From NCBI GenBank assembly GCA_031459855.1, contig JAVKHP010000001.1, forward strand, positions 1,550,429 through 1,614,428: a stretch of 64,000 bases of DNA, written 5' to 3'. The notes below the pieces were generated by a model. The model was given only the letters and a program-made list of their open reading frames with translations, had not been told where the DNA came from and made no database searches. Positions 40,031 through 48,298 of the stretch are shown in pieces (the first letter of the stretch is position 1; each line of letters opens with the position of its first letter). Origin of the DNA: Armatimonadota bacterium (lineage in GTDB: Bacteria; Sysuimicrobiota; Sysuimicrobiia; Sysuimicrobiales; Humicultoraceae). The translations under genes were made by a program, and so were the position numbers.

Positions 40031-41554
40031 TCACGGCGCGAGCCAGACGTGCCGGAACCGCATCATGCCGTCGGCGATGTGGACGAAGCCCTGCACCTTG
40101 GGCGACAGGAGCTTGTACTCCTTGGGCCACCACAGGAACAGGTAGGGCAGCTCGTCGTTGAGGATCGTCATGATCTCACCGTAGACGCGCTTGCGGTGGT
40201 CGGCGGTGGTCAGGATCCGCGCGGCGTCCAGCAGCGCATCGACGCGGGCGTTGCTGTAGGCGCTGTTGTTCAGCCCGCCGTCGGTGACGAAGAACCCGTA
40301 GATGTTCCCGTCGGGATCGGGGCGGCCGCTCCACCCCAGCAGGGCCGCCTCGAACCGGTGCGAGTCGAGCTGCGAGAGCAACGTGCCGAACTCGACGATC
40401 TCGATGTTCACCCGGATGCCGACCTCGCCCACCATGGACTGGATCACCTGGGCCACCTGCTGCGGGACGCGACCGGGGGTCACCTTCAGCGTGAACGTGA
40501 ACCCGGTGGGCTGACCCCCCTCGCGCAGCTTCTGCCGGGCCAGGTCGAGGTTCCGCTCGGGGACCTTGGCGTTGGGCCCCGCGTCGTAACCCAGCAGGCC
40601 CGGCGGGAACGGTCCGTTGGCGGGCAGCGCCGTGTCGCCGAAGACCACCCGCACCAGCGCCCGACGGTCGATGGCCGCGTTGAGGGCCTGCCGGAGCGCC
40701 TTGTTGTTGAACGGCGGGCCGGCCACCATGATCCACATGCCCTGCCAGCCCAGGCCCGAGCGCTCCAGGAGCCGCAGCCGCGTGTCCTTCTTCAAGTTCT
40801 CCGCCTCGGTGGGTGGGATCTGGTCGATGATGTCGAGCTCGCCAGCCCGGATGTTGGCCAGGCGCGCCTGCTCGTCGGTGAACGGCCGGTAGACGATGCG
40901 GTCGACCCATCCGGCGGTGCGGTCCCAGTGTCGGTCGAACCGCTCGAGCACGATGCGCTCCTGCGGCCGCTTCTCGACGAAGCGGTAGGGGCCCGTGCCG
41001 ATGGGCTCCCGGGCGAAGTCGCGCCCCAGCCGCCGGGCCGCCGTCGGCGAGACCATCATGCCCGCGCGATCGGAGAGCACGGACAGGAACGGGCTGAAGG
41101 GCTTCTCCAGGTCGATCTGCACCGTGAGCGGATCGACGACCGTGACGCGCTGGACCAGGTTGATCTCGGAGCGGCGGGGCGAGCCGAAGGCCGGGTCGAG
41201 CATGCGGTCGAAGTTGTACTTGACGGCCTCGGCGTTGAACGGGGTGCCGTCGTGGAAGACGACGTTGGGGCGCAGCTTGAAGGTGTAGGTGCGGCCGTTG
41301 TTGGTGATGGTCCACGACGTGGCCAGCATCGGGACGATCTCCAGGTCCTGGTTGATGTCCACCAGCTTGTCGAAGAAGTTCTGGAAGACCTGGCGGTCGA
41401 CCGCGGCCGTCGACCGGTGGGGATCCATGTTCGGGGGGTCAGCGTTCAGCCCGACCCGCAGAGTGCCCCCGCGGCGGGGGGACTGGGCGAAGGCCATCGC
41501 GGTGACCAGCGCCACCAGCACGACCACCACGAGGACGACTCGCTTCACACGCAT
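40031..41554 (-). CDS. Oligopeptide ABC transporter substrate-binding protein (SBP_bac_5)
   Basis: This 507-residue secreted protein has a signal peptide (RVVLVVVVLVALVTAMAFA) and a cluster C binding fold: RRGGTLRVGLNADPPNMDPHRS, LATSWTITNNGRTYTFKLRPNVVFHDGTPFNAEAVKYNFDRML, GTGPYRFVEKRPQERIVLERFDRHW and ALRQALNAAIDRRALV. It captures peptides, nickel chelates or glycosides for the permeases at 37589-39441. GGAGGTG abuts the ATG at 41554. The longer open frame upstream overlaps a palindromic terminator and is not used. Confidence 0.92.
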   Translation of the reverse strand: MRVKRVVLVVVVLVALVTAMAFAQSPRRGGTLRVGLNADPPNMDPHRSTAAVDRQVFQNFFDKLVDINQDLEIVPMLATSWTITNNGRTYTFKLRPNVVFHDGTPFNAEAVKYNFDRMLDPAFGSPRRSEINLVQRVTVVDPLTVQIDLEKPFSPFLSVLSDRAGMMVSPTAARRLGRDFAREPIGTGPYRFVEKRPQERIVLERFDRHWDRTAGWVDRIVYRPFTDEQARLANIRAGELDIIDQIPPTEAENLKKDTRLRLLERSGLGWQGMWIMVAGPPFNNKALRQALNAAIDRRALVRVVFGDTALPANGPFPPGLLGYDAGPNAKVPERNLDLARQKLREGGQPTGFTFTLKVTPGRVPQQVAQVIQSMVGEVGIRVNIEIVEFGTLLSQLDSHRFEAALLGWSGRPDPDGNIYGFFVTDGGLNNSAYSNARVDALLDAARILTTADHRKRVYGEIMTILNDELPYLFLWWPKEYKLLSPKVQGFVHIADGMMRFRHVWLAP

Positions 41555-41695
41555 CACCTCCGTGGCCAGCGGACCGTAACACGCCGGGCAGCGTGCTTCA
41601 GGGCCACTGCTTCCCGAGACGTCCGGGTTCTCCTGCTGCGGTGGTTCCAAAGGAACCGGGCCGGGGCTGGCTGCGGGCTCGGGGCCTCCGGCAAA

Positions 41696-41731
41696 GGGGC
41701 GGCCCCGGGGGCTAGCCCCCGGGGCCGCCCC
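41696..41731 (-). terminator. 36-bp perfect palindrome, probable cupredoxin terminator
   Basis: Two 18-bp arms (41696-41713 and 41714-41731) are exact inverted copies, all but two base pairs G:C. On the minus strand the stem is followed by TTTGCC. Its place 86 bp after the cupredoxin stop and before the binding-protein start suggests a terminator separating the two units. Confidence 0.6.
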
Positions 41732-41812
41732 CCGGCGCGTTGGTGGGGCGGTGGTGGTCTCCACGCGCCCCGCGGCCGCCTCCGTTGCCCCCGGCGCGTT
41801 GGTGGGGTGGTG
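41729..41812. repeat. Direct repeat pair beyond the cupredoxin 3' end
   Basis: The copies at 41729-41753 and 41788-41812 are 59 bp apart and match at 24 of 25 positions (CCCCCGGCGCGTTGGTGGGG core). The right copy ends 5 bp from the cupredoxin stop. Confidence 0.88.
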
Positions 41813-41816
41813 CGCG

Positions 41817-42812
41817 CTACTGCACCACGATGACACCCTTCATCTGTTCGACCGGCGTGTGGATCTGGCAGACGTACTCGTACCGCCCGGGCTTCGTGAA
41901 GGTCAGGCTGTAGCGCTTGGGCAGCATGGGCGGCGTGCCCTCCGGGAAGAGGATGCCGGAGTTCAGCATGCCCCTGCCGTCGTAGGTCTGCGTCTTCGAG
42001 ACCATGAGCACCTGCTCGTGGAAGCGCAGCCTGGGTGGCCCGCCGGGCTGCGGCTCGGCCACGATCAGCTCGGGCTGCCTGGCGCCCGCGAAGAACGTCA
42101 CCGTGTGGATCTCGAAGGGGTCTTTCATTACCCAGGTCACGGTCGTGCCCCGCTTCACCGTCAGCGGGCCGCGGGTGTACCGGAACACCGAGTAGCCGGC
42201 CCTGGCATCGCCGATCATGGGCACGACGACCTCATTGCCCTTCCGCGTGGCCGCCAGCTTGGCGAGCGCGGCCTGTCCCGCGCGCAGGGTCGCCTGCTGC
42301 TCCGCCTTCCCCTTGGCCAGCACCGCTGCCGGGGTGCTGCGGGCGCGCGCCCCCACCACGACCGTGCCTGCCTGGGCCGGGCCGTGGATCGCGCAGTAGT
42401 AGTGATACGTGCCGGCCTTGGTGAACGTGAGCTGGTAGCTGGAGGGCTTGGGGAACTCCTTTGGTACCCCGGAGTTCCGCAGCCCGGTGCCGTCGTAGCT
42501 GGCGTCGCCCACGGGGAAGAAGACCTGGGGGTTCAGGTACCGTTTGCCGCCTTCCTCGACCTCGAGGGCGAGCGGCTGGGCGCCGCTGAGGAACGTCACC
42601 GTATGGAACCCTTCGACCTGCCACTTCACCGTGTCGCCCACCGCGATCTCTACGACGCGCGGATGGTAGGCATTGGACACGACCGCCCAGTCTTTGGTGT
42701 TGCCGCCGGCCAGCACCGTCCACGTCTGTGCGGCGGCCGCCGTCCGGGGCCCGATCGTGAACGGCAATCCGAGCAAGGGCAGAACGATCAGTGCCAGGAG
42801 CACCCTGCGCAT
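41817..42812 (-). CDS. Secreted two-domain cupredoxin
   Basis: This 331-residue protein has a signal peptide (LLALIVLPLLGLPFTIG) and two plastocyanin-like domains (about 30-155 and 205-331). Domain 2 has a full type-1 copper set: His in FEIHTVTF, then Cys, His and Met in YVCQIHTPVEQM. Domain 1 has His in FHTVTF and Cys/His in YYCAIHGPAQAG, but the axial Met is missing, so it may hold an altered copper site or none. Both domains contain a similar SYDGTG-LNSG loop, indicating internal duplication. The role is likely extracytoplasmic electron transfer or copper handling. GGGGGGAA precedes the ATG. Confidence 0.85.
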   Translation of the reverse strand: MRRVLLALIVLPLLGLPFTIGPRTAAAAQTWTVLAGGNTKDWAVVSNAYHPRVVEIAVGDTVKWQVEGFHTVTFLSGAQPLALEVEEGGKRYLNPQVFFPVGDASYDGTGLRNSGVPKEFPKPSSYQLTFTKAGTYHYYCAIHGPAQAGTVVVGARARSTPAAVLAKGKAEQQATLRAGQAALAKLAATRKGNEVVVPMIGDARAGYSVFRYTRGPLTVKRGTTVTWVMKDPFEIHTVTFFAGARQPELIVAEPQPGGPPRLRFHEQVLMVSKTQTYDGRGMLNSGILFPEGTPPMLPKRYSLTFTKPGRYEYVCQIHTPVEQMKGVIVVQ

Positions 42813-42834
42813 CTCTGTTCCCCCCCCAAGATGG

Positions 42835-42934
42835 CCGGTCGGAGCCCCGCTCCGACCGGACGTGTTCGGCCGCCCTGCCGCCACTGCCAGTCGTCAGCGC
42901 AGGCTCAGGCGGCCGACCGGACGTGTTCGACCGC
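42835..42934. repeat. Hairpin and direct repeat pair between cupredoxin genes
   Basis: A perfect 10-bp stem (42835-42844 with 42850-42859) overlaps the first of two direct copies, CCGACCGGACGTGTTCG(G/A)CCGC, at 42852-42873 and 42913-42934, 61 bp apart. They occupy the gap between the two cupredoxin genes. Confidence 0.8.
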
Positions 42935-43009
42935 TCCGACACCACCGCGGGCGCGATGGCCTGCGGGCGTCTGGCGGTCCTCGGTGCGCGCACCTCCTCT
43001 CCTGGAGTG

Positions 43010-43405
43010 TCAGTGCACCTCGATGGTCCCCAGCATCCCGTTGAGCACGTGCGGGCGGCAGAGGTACCGGTAGGTCCCGGCGCGCGTGAACGTGAACGAG
43101 AACCGCTGGCCGACGGCCAGCACGCCGTCCCACCCCGCGTCGATGCCGGTGGTGGTGTGCATGAGGGTTCCGCGGTTGATCCAGGTGACCGTGGCCCCGG
43201 CCGGGATGCGCAGCGTCGCCGGCAGGAACCGGTTGTCGGTCACCTCTACGGTGATCTCCGCGCCCCGCGCCGGCAGCCACGCGCGCCACCAACGTGAGGT
43301 GACCGGGCCGACCTGGGGCACCCACCGCGGGGCCAACAGCAGCGCGCCGGCGACCAGCGTCAGCACGACGATGGCCAGCCACCGGGCGCGCTGCGGGGAG
43401 GTCAT
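43010..43405 (-). CDS. Membrane-anchored single-domain cupredoxin
   Basis: This 131-residue protein has an N-terminal helix (WLAIVVLTLVAGALLLAP) that should anchor it outside the membrane. A plastocyanin-like domain follows: ITVEVTDNRFLPATLRIPAGATVTWINRGTLMHTTTG and YRYLCRPHVLNGMLGTIEVH. Ligands His (LMHTTT), Cys, His and Met are all present. It is a likely small electron carrier. The ATG at 43405 has a GGGGAGGTC site upstream. It reads in the same direction as the two-domain cupredoxin gene, 197 bp before it, and may be co-expressed. Confidence 0.85.
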   Translation of the reverse strand: MTSPQRARWLAIVVLTLVAGALLLAPRWVPQVGPVTSRWWRAWLPARGAEITVEVTDNRFLPATLRIPAGATVTWINRGTLMHTTTGIDAGWDGVLAVGQRFSFTFTRAGTYRYLCRPHVLNGMLGTIEVH

Positions 43406-43464
43406 GCGGGGCGGATCACGCGGATGGTAAACACTCAATTACCATAGCACAAAATTGTCCCGAT

Positions 43465-43570
43465 TGACATCAGGAGTATATCCGCAGCCGCGGGTCCTGC
43501 CGTGCCGGGGCCGACGCCGCCGTGGCTGCGGGCGGGCTGACATCGGCATTACATCCGCAGCCGCGGGTCC
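43465..43570. repeat. Direct repeat pair duplicating the OppC gene 3' end
   Basis: The copies at 43465-43497 and 43538-43570 are 73 bp apart with 29 of 33 matches. The right copy contains the last codons of the minus-strand oppC-type gene; the left lies beyond its stop. Confidence 0.87.
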
Positions 43571-44454
43571 AGGGCGTCGCGCAGACCGTCACCGATGACG
43601 TTGAGGGCCAGCACGGTGACGAAGATGGCGGCGCCGGGGAAGAGCGTGAGCCAGGGGGCACGCTCGATCCACTCGCGGCCCTGGGCCAGCATCGCGCCCC
43701 ACGAGGGCGTCGGGGGCTGGGTGCCCAGCCCCAGGAACGACAGCGCGGCCTCGGCGAGGATGGCGAAGGCCAGGGACAGCGACGCCTGCACCACCGCGGT
43801 GTCGATGGTGCCCGGCAGGACGTGCCGCAGGACGACGCGGCCGTCGGAGGCCCCCAGGGCGCGCGCGGCCTCGACGTACTCCTGGGCCTTCACCTGGAGG
43901 GTGCTGGCCCGGACGACCCGAGCGAAGATGGGGATGTAGACGATGCCGATGGCGATCATGACGTTGACGGTGCCCGGGCCCAGGATCGCCATGATGGCGA
44001 TGGCCAGCAGGATCGCCGGGAACGCCAGGACGACGTCCATGGCGCGCATGATGAGGCTGTCGGTCCGGCCGCCCACGTAGCCCGCGGTGATGCCCAGCAC
44101 GACGCCCACGCTCAGGGCGATGCCCACGGCGATGGCGCCGACCTGCAGGGAGATGCGGCTGCCGTGGATGATGCGGGAGAGGACGTCGCGGCCGAAGTCG
44201 TCGGTGCCCAGTGGATGGCGCAGCGACGGTGGCTGCAGGCGCTCGGGCATCGCGATCTGCAGCGGCGGGTAGGGCGCTACCAGGTCGGCGAAGATTGCCG
44301 AGCCCACCAGCAGCCCGACGACGACCAGGCCGGCGGCGGCCAGCCGGTGGCGGCGCAGCATCTTCCACACGCGTGTCAGCGTGCCGGCCGGGCGGTACGC
44401 TGGCCACTGCTGCACGGCCGCGTCGCGCTCCCGCGTCGCGAGTTCCCGGGCCAT
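43549..44454 (-). CDS. Peptide ABC transporter permease (OppC type), second system
   Basis: This permease of about 301 residues has an OppC_N region (HRLAAAGLVVVGLLVGSAIFADLVAP), HPLGTDDFGRDVLSRIIHGSRISLQVG, the coupling loop EAARALGASDGRVVLRHVLPGTID, and the typical LSFLGLGTQPPTPSWG end. The ATG at 44454 is used; a TTG at 44520, just after the oppB stop, would add 22 Arg-rich residues. It forms the pore with OppB encoded upstream. The pair shares gene order with the first system (37589-39441) but is clearly diverged. Confidence 0.92.
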   Translation of the reverse strand: MARELATRERDAAVQQWPAYRPAGTLTRVWKMLRRHRLAAAGLVVVGLLVGSAIFADLVAPYPPLQIAMPERLQPPSLRHPLGTDDFGRDVLSRIIHGSRISLQVGAIAVGIALSVGVVLGITAGYVGGRTDSLIMRAMDVVLAFPAILLAIAIMAILGPGTVNVMIAIGIVYIPIFARVVRASTLQVKAQEYVEAARALGASDGRVVLRHVLPGTIDTAVVQASLSLAFAILAEAALSFLGLGTQPPTPSWGAMLAQGREWIERAPWLTLFPGAAIFVTVLALNVIGDGLRDALDPRLRM

Positions 44455-44523
44455 GGGCGCTACCCGGCCTCGGCGGCCGCGCAGCCATCGCCGCGGCCGC
44501 CGGGCGTATGGGCGGTCCAAGCC

Positions 44524-45471
44524 TTACCCACCATAGCGGATCTTCGGGTTAAGCCAGGTGTAGGCGACGTCCACCAGCAGGTTGGCCAGCGCGAAGACGG
44601 CGGCCACCACCAACACCACCCCCTGCACCACGGGGTAGTCGCGCTGCGAGACGGCGATGAGCACCAGCCAGCCGACCCCGGGGTAGGCGAAGACCTGCTC
44701 GATGATCACCGCGCCGCCCATGAGGAAGCCGAACTGCAGGCCCAGCACCGTGACGGTGGGGATGAGGGCGTTCTTCAACGCGTGCTTGTAGACCACGACG
44801 CGCTCCGCGAGCCCCTTGGCGCGGCCCGTGCGGATGAAGTCCTGGGCCAGCGTCTCCACCATCGACGACCGCGTGAAGCGCGCCAGGCTCCCTGCGAGGA
44901 ACAGGCCCAGCGAGAGCGCGGGCATCGCCAGGTGCCGCAGGTGCTCGCCCAGCCCGCGGGCCACCGGCGCGTAGCCCGACGCGGGCAGCCAGCCCAGGGA
45001 GAGGGAGAAGAGGAGGATGAGCAGGATCCCGAACCAGAACGACGGCATGCTGACGCCGAACAGCGCCAGCGAGGTGATGGAGTAGTCCAGGCCCGTGTAC
45101 CGCCGGCTGGCCGAGATCACACCGGCGGGGATGCCGATCGCGGCGGCCACCAGCATGGCCACCAGCGTCAGCTCCAGCGTGACGGGGAACCGGGTGAGGA
45201 TCAGCTCGGCGACGGGCTTGCGGCTGATGTACGAGACCCCCAGGTCGCCCTGGAGCACCCGGCCCAGCCACAGGCCGAACTGCACGATCCACGGCCGGTC
45301 CAGGCCCATGGCGCGGCGCACGCGGGCCAGTTCTTCCGGCGTGGCCTGCACGCCCAGCAGCGTGGCCGCGGGATCGCCCGGGGTGAGCTTCAACATGACG
45401 AAGACCACCACCGAGATCCCGCACAGCACCAGGACCATGTGGAAGAGACGGCCGGCCAGGTAACGAGTCAC
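44524..45471 (-). CDS. Peptide ABC transporter permease (OppB type), second system
   Basis: This 315-residue permease opens MTRYLAGRLFHMVLVLCGISVVVFVMLKLTPGDPA. It shows MGLDRPWIVQFGLWLGRVLQGDLGVSY, the coupling loop QDFIRTGRAKGLAERVVVYKHALKNALIPTV, and ends VFALANLLVDVAYTWLNPKIRYGG. It is complete. The binding protein gene lies 61 bp upstream and oppC follows, so 47122-43549 is one import operon lacking ATPases. Confidence 0.93.
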   Translation of the reverse strand: MTRYLAGRLFHMVLVLCGISVVVFVMLKLTPGDPAATLLGVQATPEELARVRRAMGLDRPWIVQFGLWLGRVLQGDLGVSYISRKPVAELILTRFPVTLELTLVAMLVAAAIGIPAGVISASRRYTGLDYSITSLALFGVSMPSFWFGILLILLFSLSLGWLPASGYAPVARGLGEHLRHLAMPALSLGLFLAGSLARFTRSSMVETLAQDFIRTGRAKGLAERVVVYKHALKNALIPTVTVLGLQFGFLMGGAVIIEQVFAYPGVGWLVLIAVSQRDYPVVQGVVLVVAAVFALANLLVDVAYTWLNPKIRYGG

Positions 45472-45532
45472 GGCGAATGAGGCGGGGAGGAGGTCGCGAC
45501 GGCCTCCTCCCCGCCGCGGGGCCGGCGGGCGA

Positions 45533-47122
45533 TCAGCGGGCCAACCACACGCGCCGGAAGTCCATGTCGTAGCGTCCGGTCATGACGAAGTCCCGCAGGT
45601 CGGCGGTCACCGGCATCACCGACTCGCGGTAGACGATGTGGGTCATGGGCGCGTCGGCCACCAGCTTCTCCTGGATCTGGTGGTAGAGCGCCTGCCGCTC
45701 GCGCTGGCTGGTGGCCAGGCGGGCCCGATCCAGCAGTTCGTCCATGCGCGGGTCCGCGTAGCGCCAGATGTTGAACACCTGGCCCGACTTCAGCCACTGG
45801 TAGAAGAAGTCGTCGGGGTCGATGCCCCCCGAGATCAACACGATCTCCGCTTCGTAGTTCCCCTGCGAGACCACCTCGCGGATCCAGGTCGACCATTCGA
45901 GCTGGACGATGTTGAGCCGGATGCCCAGCTGCGCCAGCGAAGCCTGCAACAGCTCGGCCATCTTGATCTGGTCGGGGTAGGTGGGCGAGACCTTGACGCT
46001 GATCTCGCTGGGCCGGGGGTTGGCCTCGGCCAGATAGCGCCGCGCCCGGTCCAGGTCGTAGCCGTGGGCTCCCCGCACCTTGGGGTTGAAGGCCCAGTGG
46101 CTCTCGGGGATGGGCACCATGGCGGGCTTGGCATGACCGAACAGGATGTCGTCCACGATGGTCTTGCGGTCGACGGCCCAGGCCAGGGCCAGGCGCAGGT
46201 TGGGGTTGTTCTGGAACGGCGGCCGCTGCATGTGGAACCCCAGGTGGTCGCGGACCACGCCCATCTGCCGATAGACCTTGATCTTCGGGTCGCGCTCCAG
46301 CGTGCTGACGTCCTTGAGCGGCACCGCGTTCAGGACGTCCACGTCGCCGGTGCGCAGCGCCACCACCCGCGTGGCGGGCTCGGGGATGGGCCGGAACTGC
46401 ACGCCGGCCAGGTAGGGCAGGCTCTCCTGCCAGTAGGCGTTGTTGCGCCGCAGCGTGATGTGCTGGCCCGAGACCCACTCGACGAACTGGAACGGGCCGG
46501 TGCCGATGGGCTGGCGGGCGAAGTCGTGCCCCGGGAGCTTCGGCACGATGCGCAGGGTCTCCAGCTTGGAGATGAACGGCGAGAACGGCGCCGACATCAC
46601 GAAGCGCACCGTGTAGTCGTTCACCACCTCGAGGGCCTTCACCGGCAGGAAGTCGGGCCGGCGCGGCGAGGCAAACCGCTGGTCCATCACCCGCTCGAAG
46701 GTGAACACCACGTCCTCGGCCTTGAACTCCTTGCCGTTGTGGAAGCGCACGCCCCGGCGCAGGTGGAAGACGTACGTGGTCGGGTTGGGCTGCTCCCAGC
46801 GTTCGGCCAGCAGCGGGACCATGCCGTCCAGCGTCGGGTTGGCCCGCACCAGCCCTTCGTAGATCTGCGTGTAGACCTGGAAGCCCACGATGGTGACCGA
46901 CTTGTGCGGATCGATCGTATCGATCTCGCCGTCGAGCGCCACGCGCAGCGTGCCGCCGCGCCGGGGCTCGACGGCCCCCGCCGCGGCGGGTGGCAGGCGT
47001 CCGGCCAGCACGTCGGCCACGAATCCGGCCGACAGGCCCAGGGCCGCGGCCCGGGCCAGGAACGCGCGGCGCGACAGCCTGCCCGTCCAGAAATCCACAG
47101 CGAGCCGATCGACCTGCGACAT
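45533..47122 (-). CDS. Oligopeptide ABC transporter substrate-binding protein with Tat-like signal
   Basis: This 529-residue SBP_bac_5 protein has a twin-arginine-type N-terminus, LSRRAFLARAAALGLSAGFVADVLAG, suggesting export in folded form. The mature part has RRGGTLRVALDGEIDTIDPHKS, FHLRRGVRFHNGKEFKAEDVVFTFERVM, GTGPFQFVEWVSGQHITLRRNNAYW and LRLALAWAVDRKTIV. It serves the OppBC pair directly downstream. Nearby minus-strand genes for a URO-D-family protein and a threonine-dehydratase-like enzyme may belong to the same catabolic unit. Confidence 0.92.
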   Translation of the reverse strand: MSQVDRLAVDFWTGRLSRRAFLARAAALGLSAGFVADVLAGRLPPAAAGAVEPRRGGTLRVALDGEIDTIDPHKSVTIVGFQVYTQIYEGLVRANPTLDGMVPLLAERWEQPNPTTYVFHLRRGVRFHNGKEFKAEDVVFTFERVMDQRFASPRRPDFLPVKALEVVNDYTVRFVMSAPFSPFISKLETLRIVPKLPGHDFARQPIGTGPFQFVEWVSGQHITLRRNNAYWQESLPYLAGVQFRPIPEPATRVVALRTGDVDVLNAVPLKDVSTLERDPKIKVYRQMGVVRDHLGFHMQRPPFQNNPNLRLALAWAVDRKTIVDDILFGHAKPAMVPIPESHWAFNPKVRGAHGYDLDRARRYLAEANPRPSEISVKVSPTYPDQIKMAELLQASLAQLGIRLNIVQLEWSTWIREVVSQGNYEAEIVLISGGIDPDDFFYQWLKSGQVFNIWRYADPRMDELLDRARLATSQRERQALYHQIQEKLVADAPMTHIVYRESVMPVTADLRDFVMTGRYDMDFRRVWLAR

Positions 47123-47284
47123 GCCCTTCCCCCCTCTCGGTGGTCAGCGTGCGGTCTTCGGCGTGCGTGGACTGCGGACCGGTTGCTGAGGGCTTGTTCA
47201 CGAACGGCCCGCCAACTCCTGCTGCGCACCGCCCGCGGCCCCGGGAGCGCCCGCGTGGCGCTGGCGCGGCGACGCCGAGGCGCT

Positions 47285-48268
47285 CTACGCCTGCACGACC
47301 TCCACGGCCTGACGCACCGCCCGCAGGTTGGCGTCGGGCGCGTCGATGGGGATCACGCACCCGGCGGTGACGATGTGGCGATGCCCTTTGGTCTGGGCGA
47401 TGGCGTCCCGCACCTCGGCGATGACCTTCTCCGGGGAGGCGCCGCCGATGGTCTCCATGCTGTCCACCCCGCCGGCGAGGGTGCCGGAGTAGAGCTCGCG
47501 TGCTTCGGCCAGGCTGGGGTGCGTCTTGCGGTCGTGCCAGTTGATGACGTTCACGGGGTAGTCGGTGAGCTGCTCGAACATGATGCGCTCGCCGTGGATG
47601 TGGAGCAGGATGATCTCGGCGTGGCGCGCCGCGTCCAGCACCCGCAGGTCGTAGGGGCGCCCGAACTCCTCGTACTCCTCGATGGTCATGTAGGCCGTCG
47701 AGGCGCACTGGGTGGCGAAGAAGATGCCGTCGGCCCCGGCGGCCAGGCACTCCTCGGCGAAACGGCTTGTGGCCTCGGCGATGATGTCGAGGCCCTCGTG
47801 CATCTCGTCGGGCGTCTCGCGCAGGTAGCGCAGCAGGGCGGTCTCGCCGGCCAGGCTGCGGGCGATGGTCAGCGGGCTGAACACCGACGCCAGCACGATC
47901 TCGTCGGGCAGGGCCTTGCGGATCAGCCGGATCGTCTGCAGCTCGCGGCCGTGGGCGCCGGCGGTGACGTCGAGCCGCTTGAGTTTGGGCCAGTCGGTCT
48001 CCTTCTTGATGGGCCGGTCGGTGTAGTGGCGCACGCCCTCGCGGTTGGGGCGGTAGACCGACCGCAGCCCCCAGTCGTCACCGTAGAAGGACGAGGCCGG
48101 TGTGATCTTCAGGAAGTCCCAGTCGTAGGTGGTGAAGAAGGCCACGTGGGCCTGGGCCAGCAGGTCCGGCTTGTGGTCCTCCTGCGGGAAGTGCCGCCAC
48201 AGCGCCACGGGGGGGCGGTCGACCGGCTTCCCGTCGATCGCGGCGTACACCCGTTCGCGCTTCGTCAC
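47285..48268 (-). CDS. Uroporphyrinogen decarboxylase-family protein
   Basis: This 327-residue TIM-barrel protein of the URO-D/MtaA superfamily opens TKRERVYAAIDGKPVDRPPVALWRHFP and has FATQCASTAYMTIEEYEEFGRPYDLRVLDAA, LLHIHGERIMFEQLTDYPVNVINWHDR and LAGGVDSMETI. True haem-pathway HemE carries additional Arg/Asp motifs not seen here, so a corrinoid-linked methyltransferase or related role is more likely. No corrinoid protein is encoded nearby. The GTG at 48268 has a GGAGTGGAG site; a longer start at 48292 is possible. Confidence 0.83.
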   Translation of the reverse strand: MTKRERVYAAIDGKPVDRPPVALWRHFPQEDHKPDLLAQAHVAFFTTYDWDFLKITPASSFYGDDWGLRSVYRPNREGVRHYTDRPIKKETDWPKLKRLDVTAGAHGRELQTIRLIRKALPDEIVLASVFSPLTIARSLAGETALLRYLRETPDEMHEGLDIIAEATSRFAEECLAAGADGIFFATQCASTAYMTIEEYEEFGRPYDLRVLDAARHAEIILLHIHGERIMFEQLTDYPVNVINWHDRKTHPSLAEARELYSGTLAGGVDSMETIGGASPEKVIAEVRDAIAQTKGHRHIVTAGCVIPIDAPDANLRAVRQAVEVVQA

Positions 48269-48298
48269 CGATCTCCACTCCTTTCGCTGCACGCGCGT

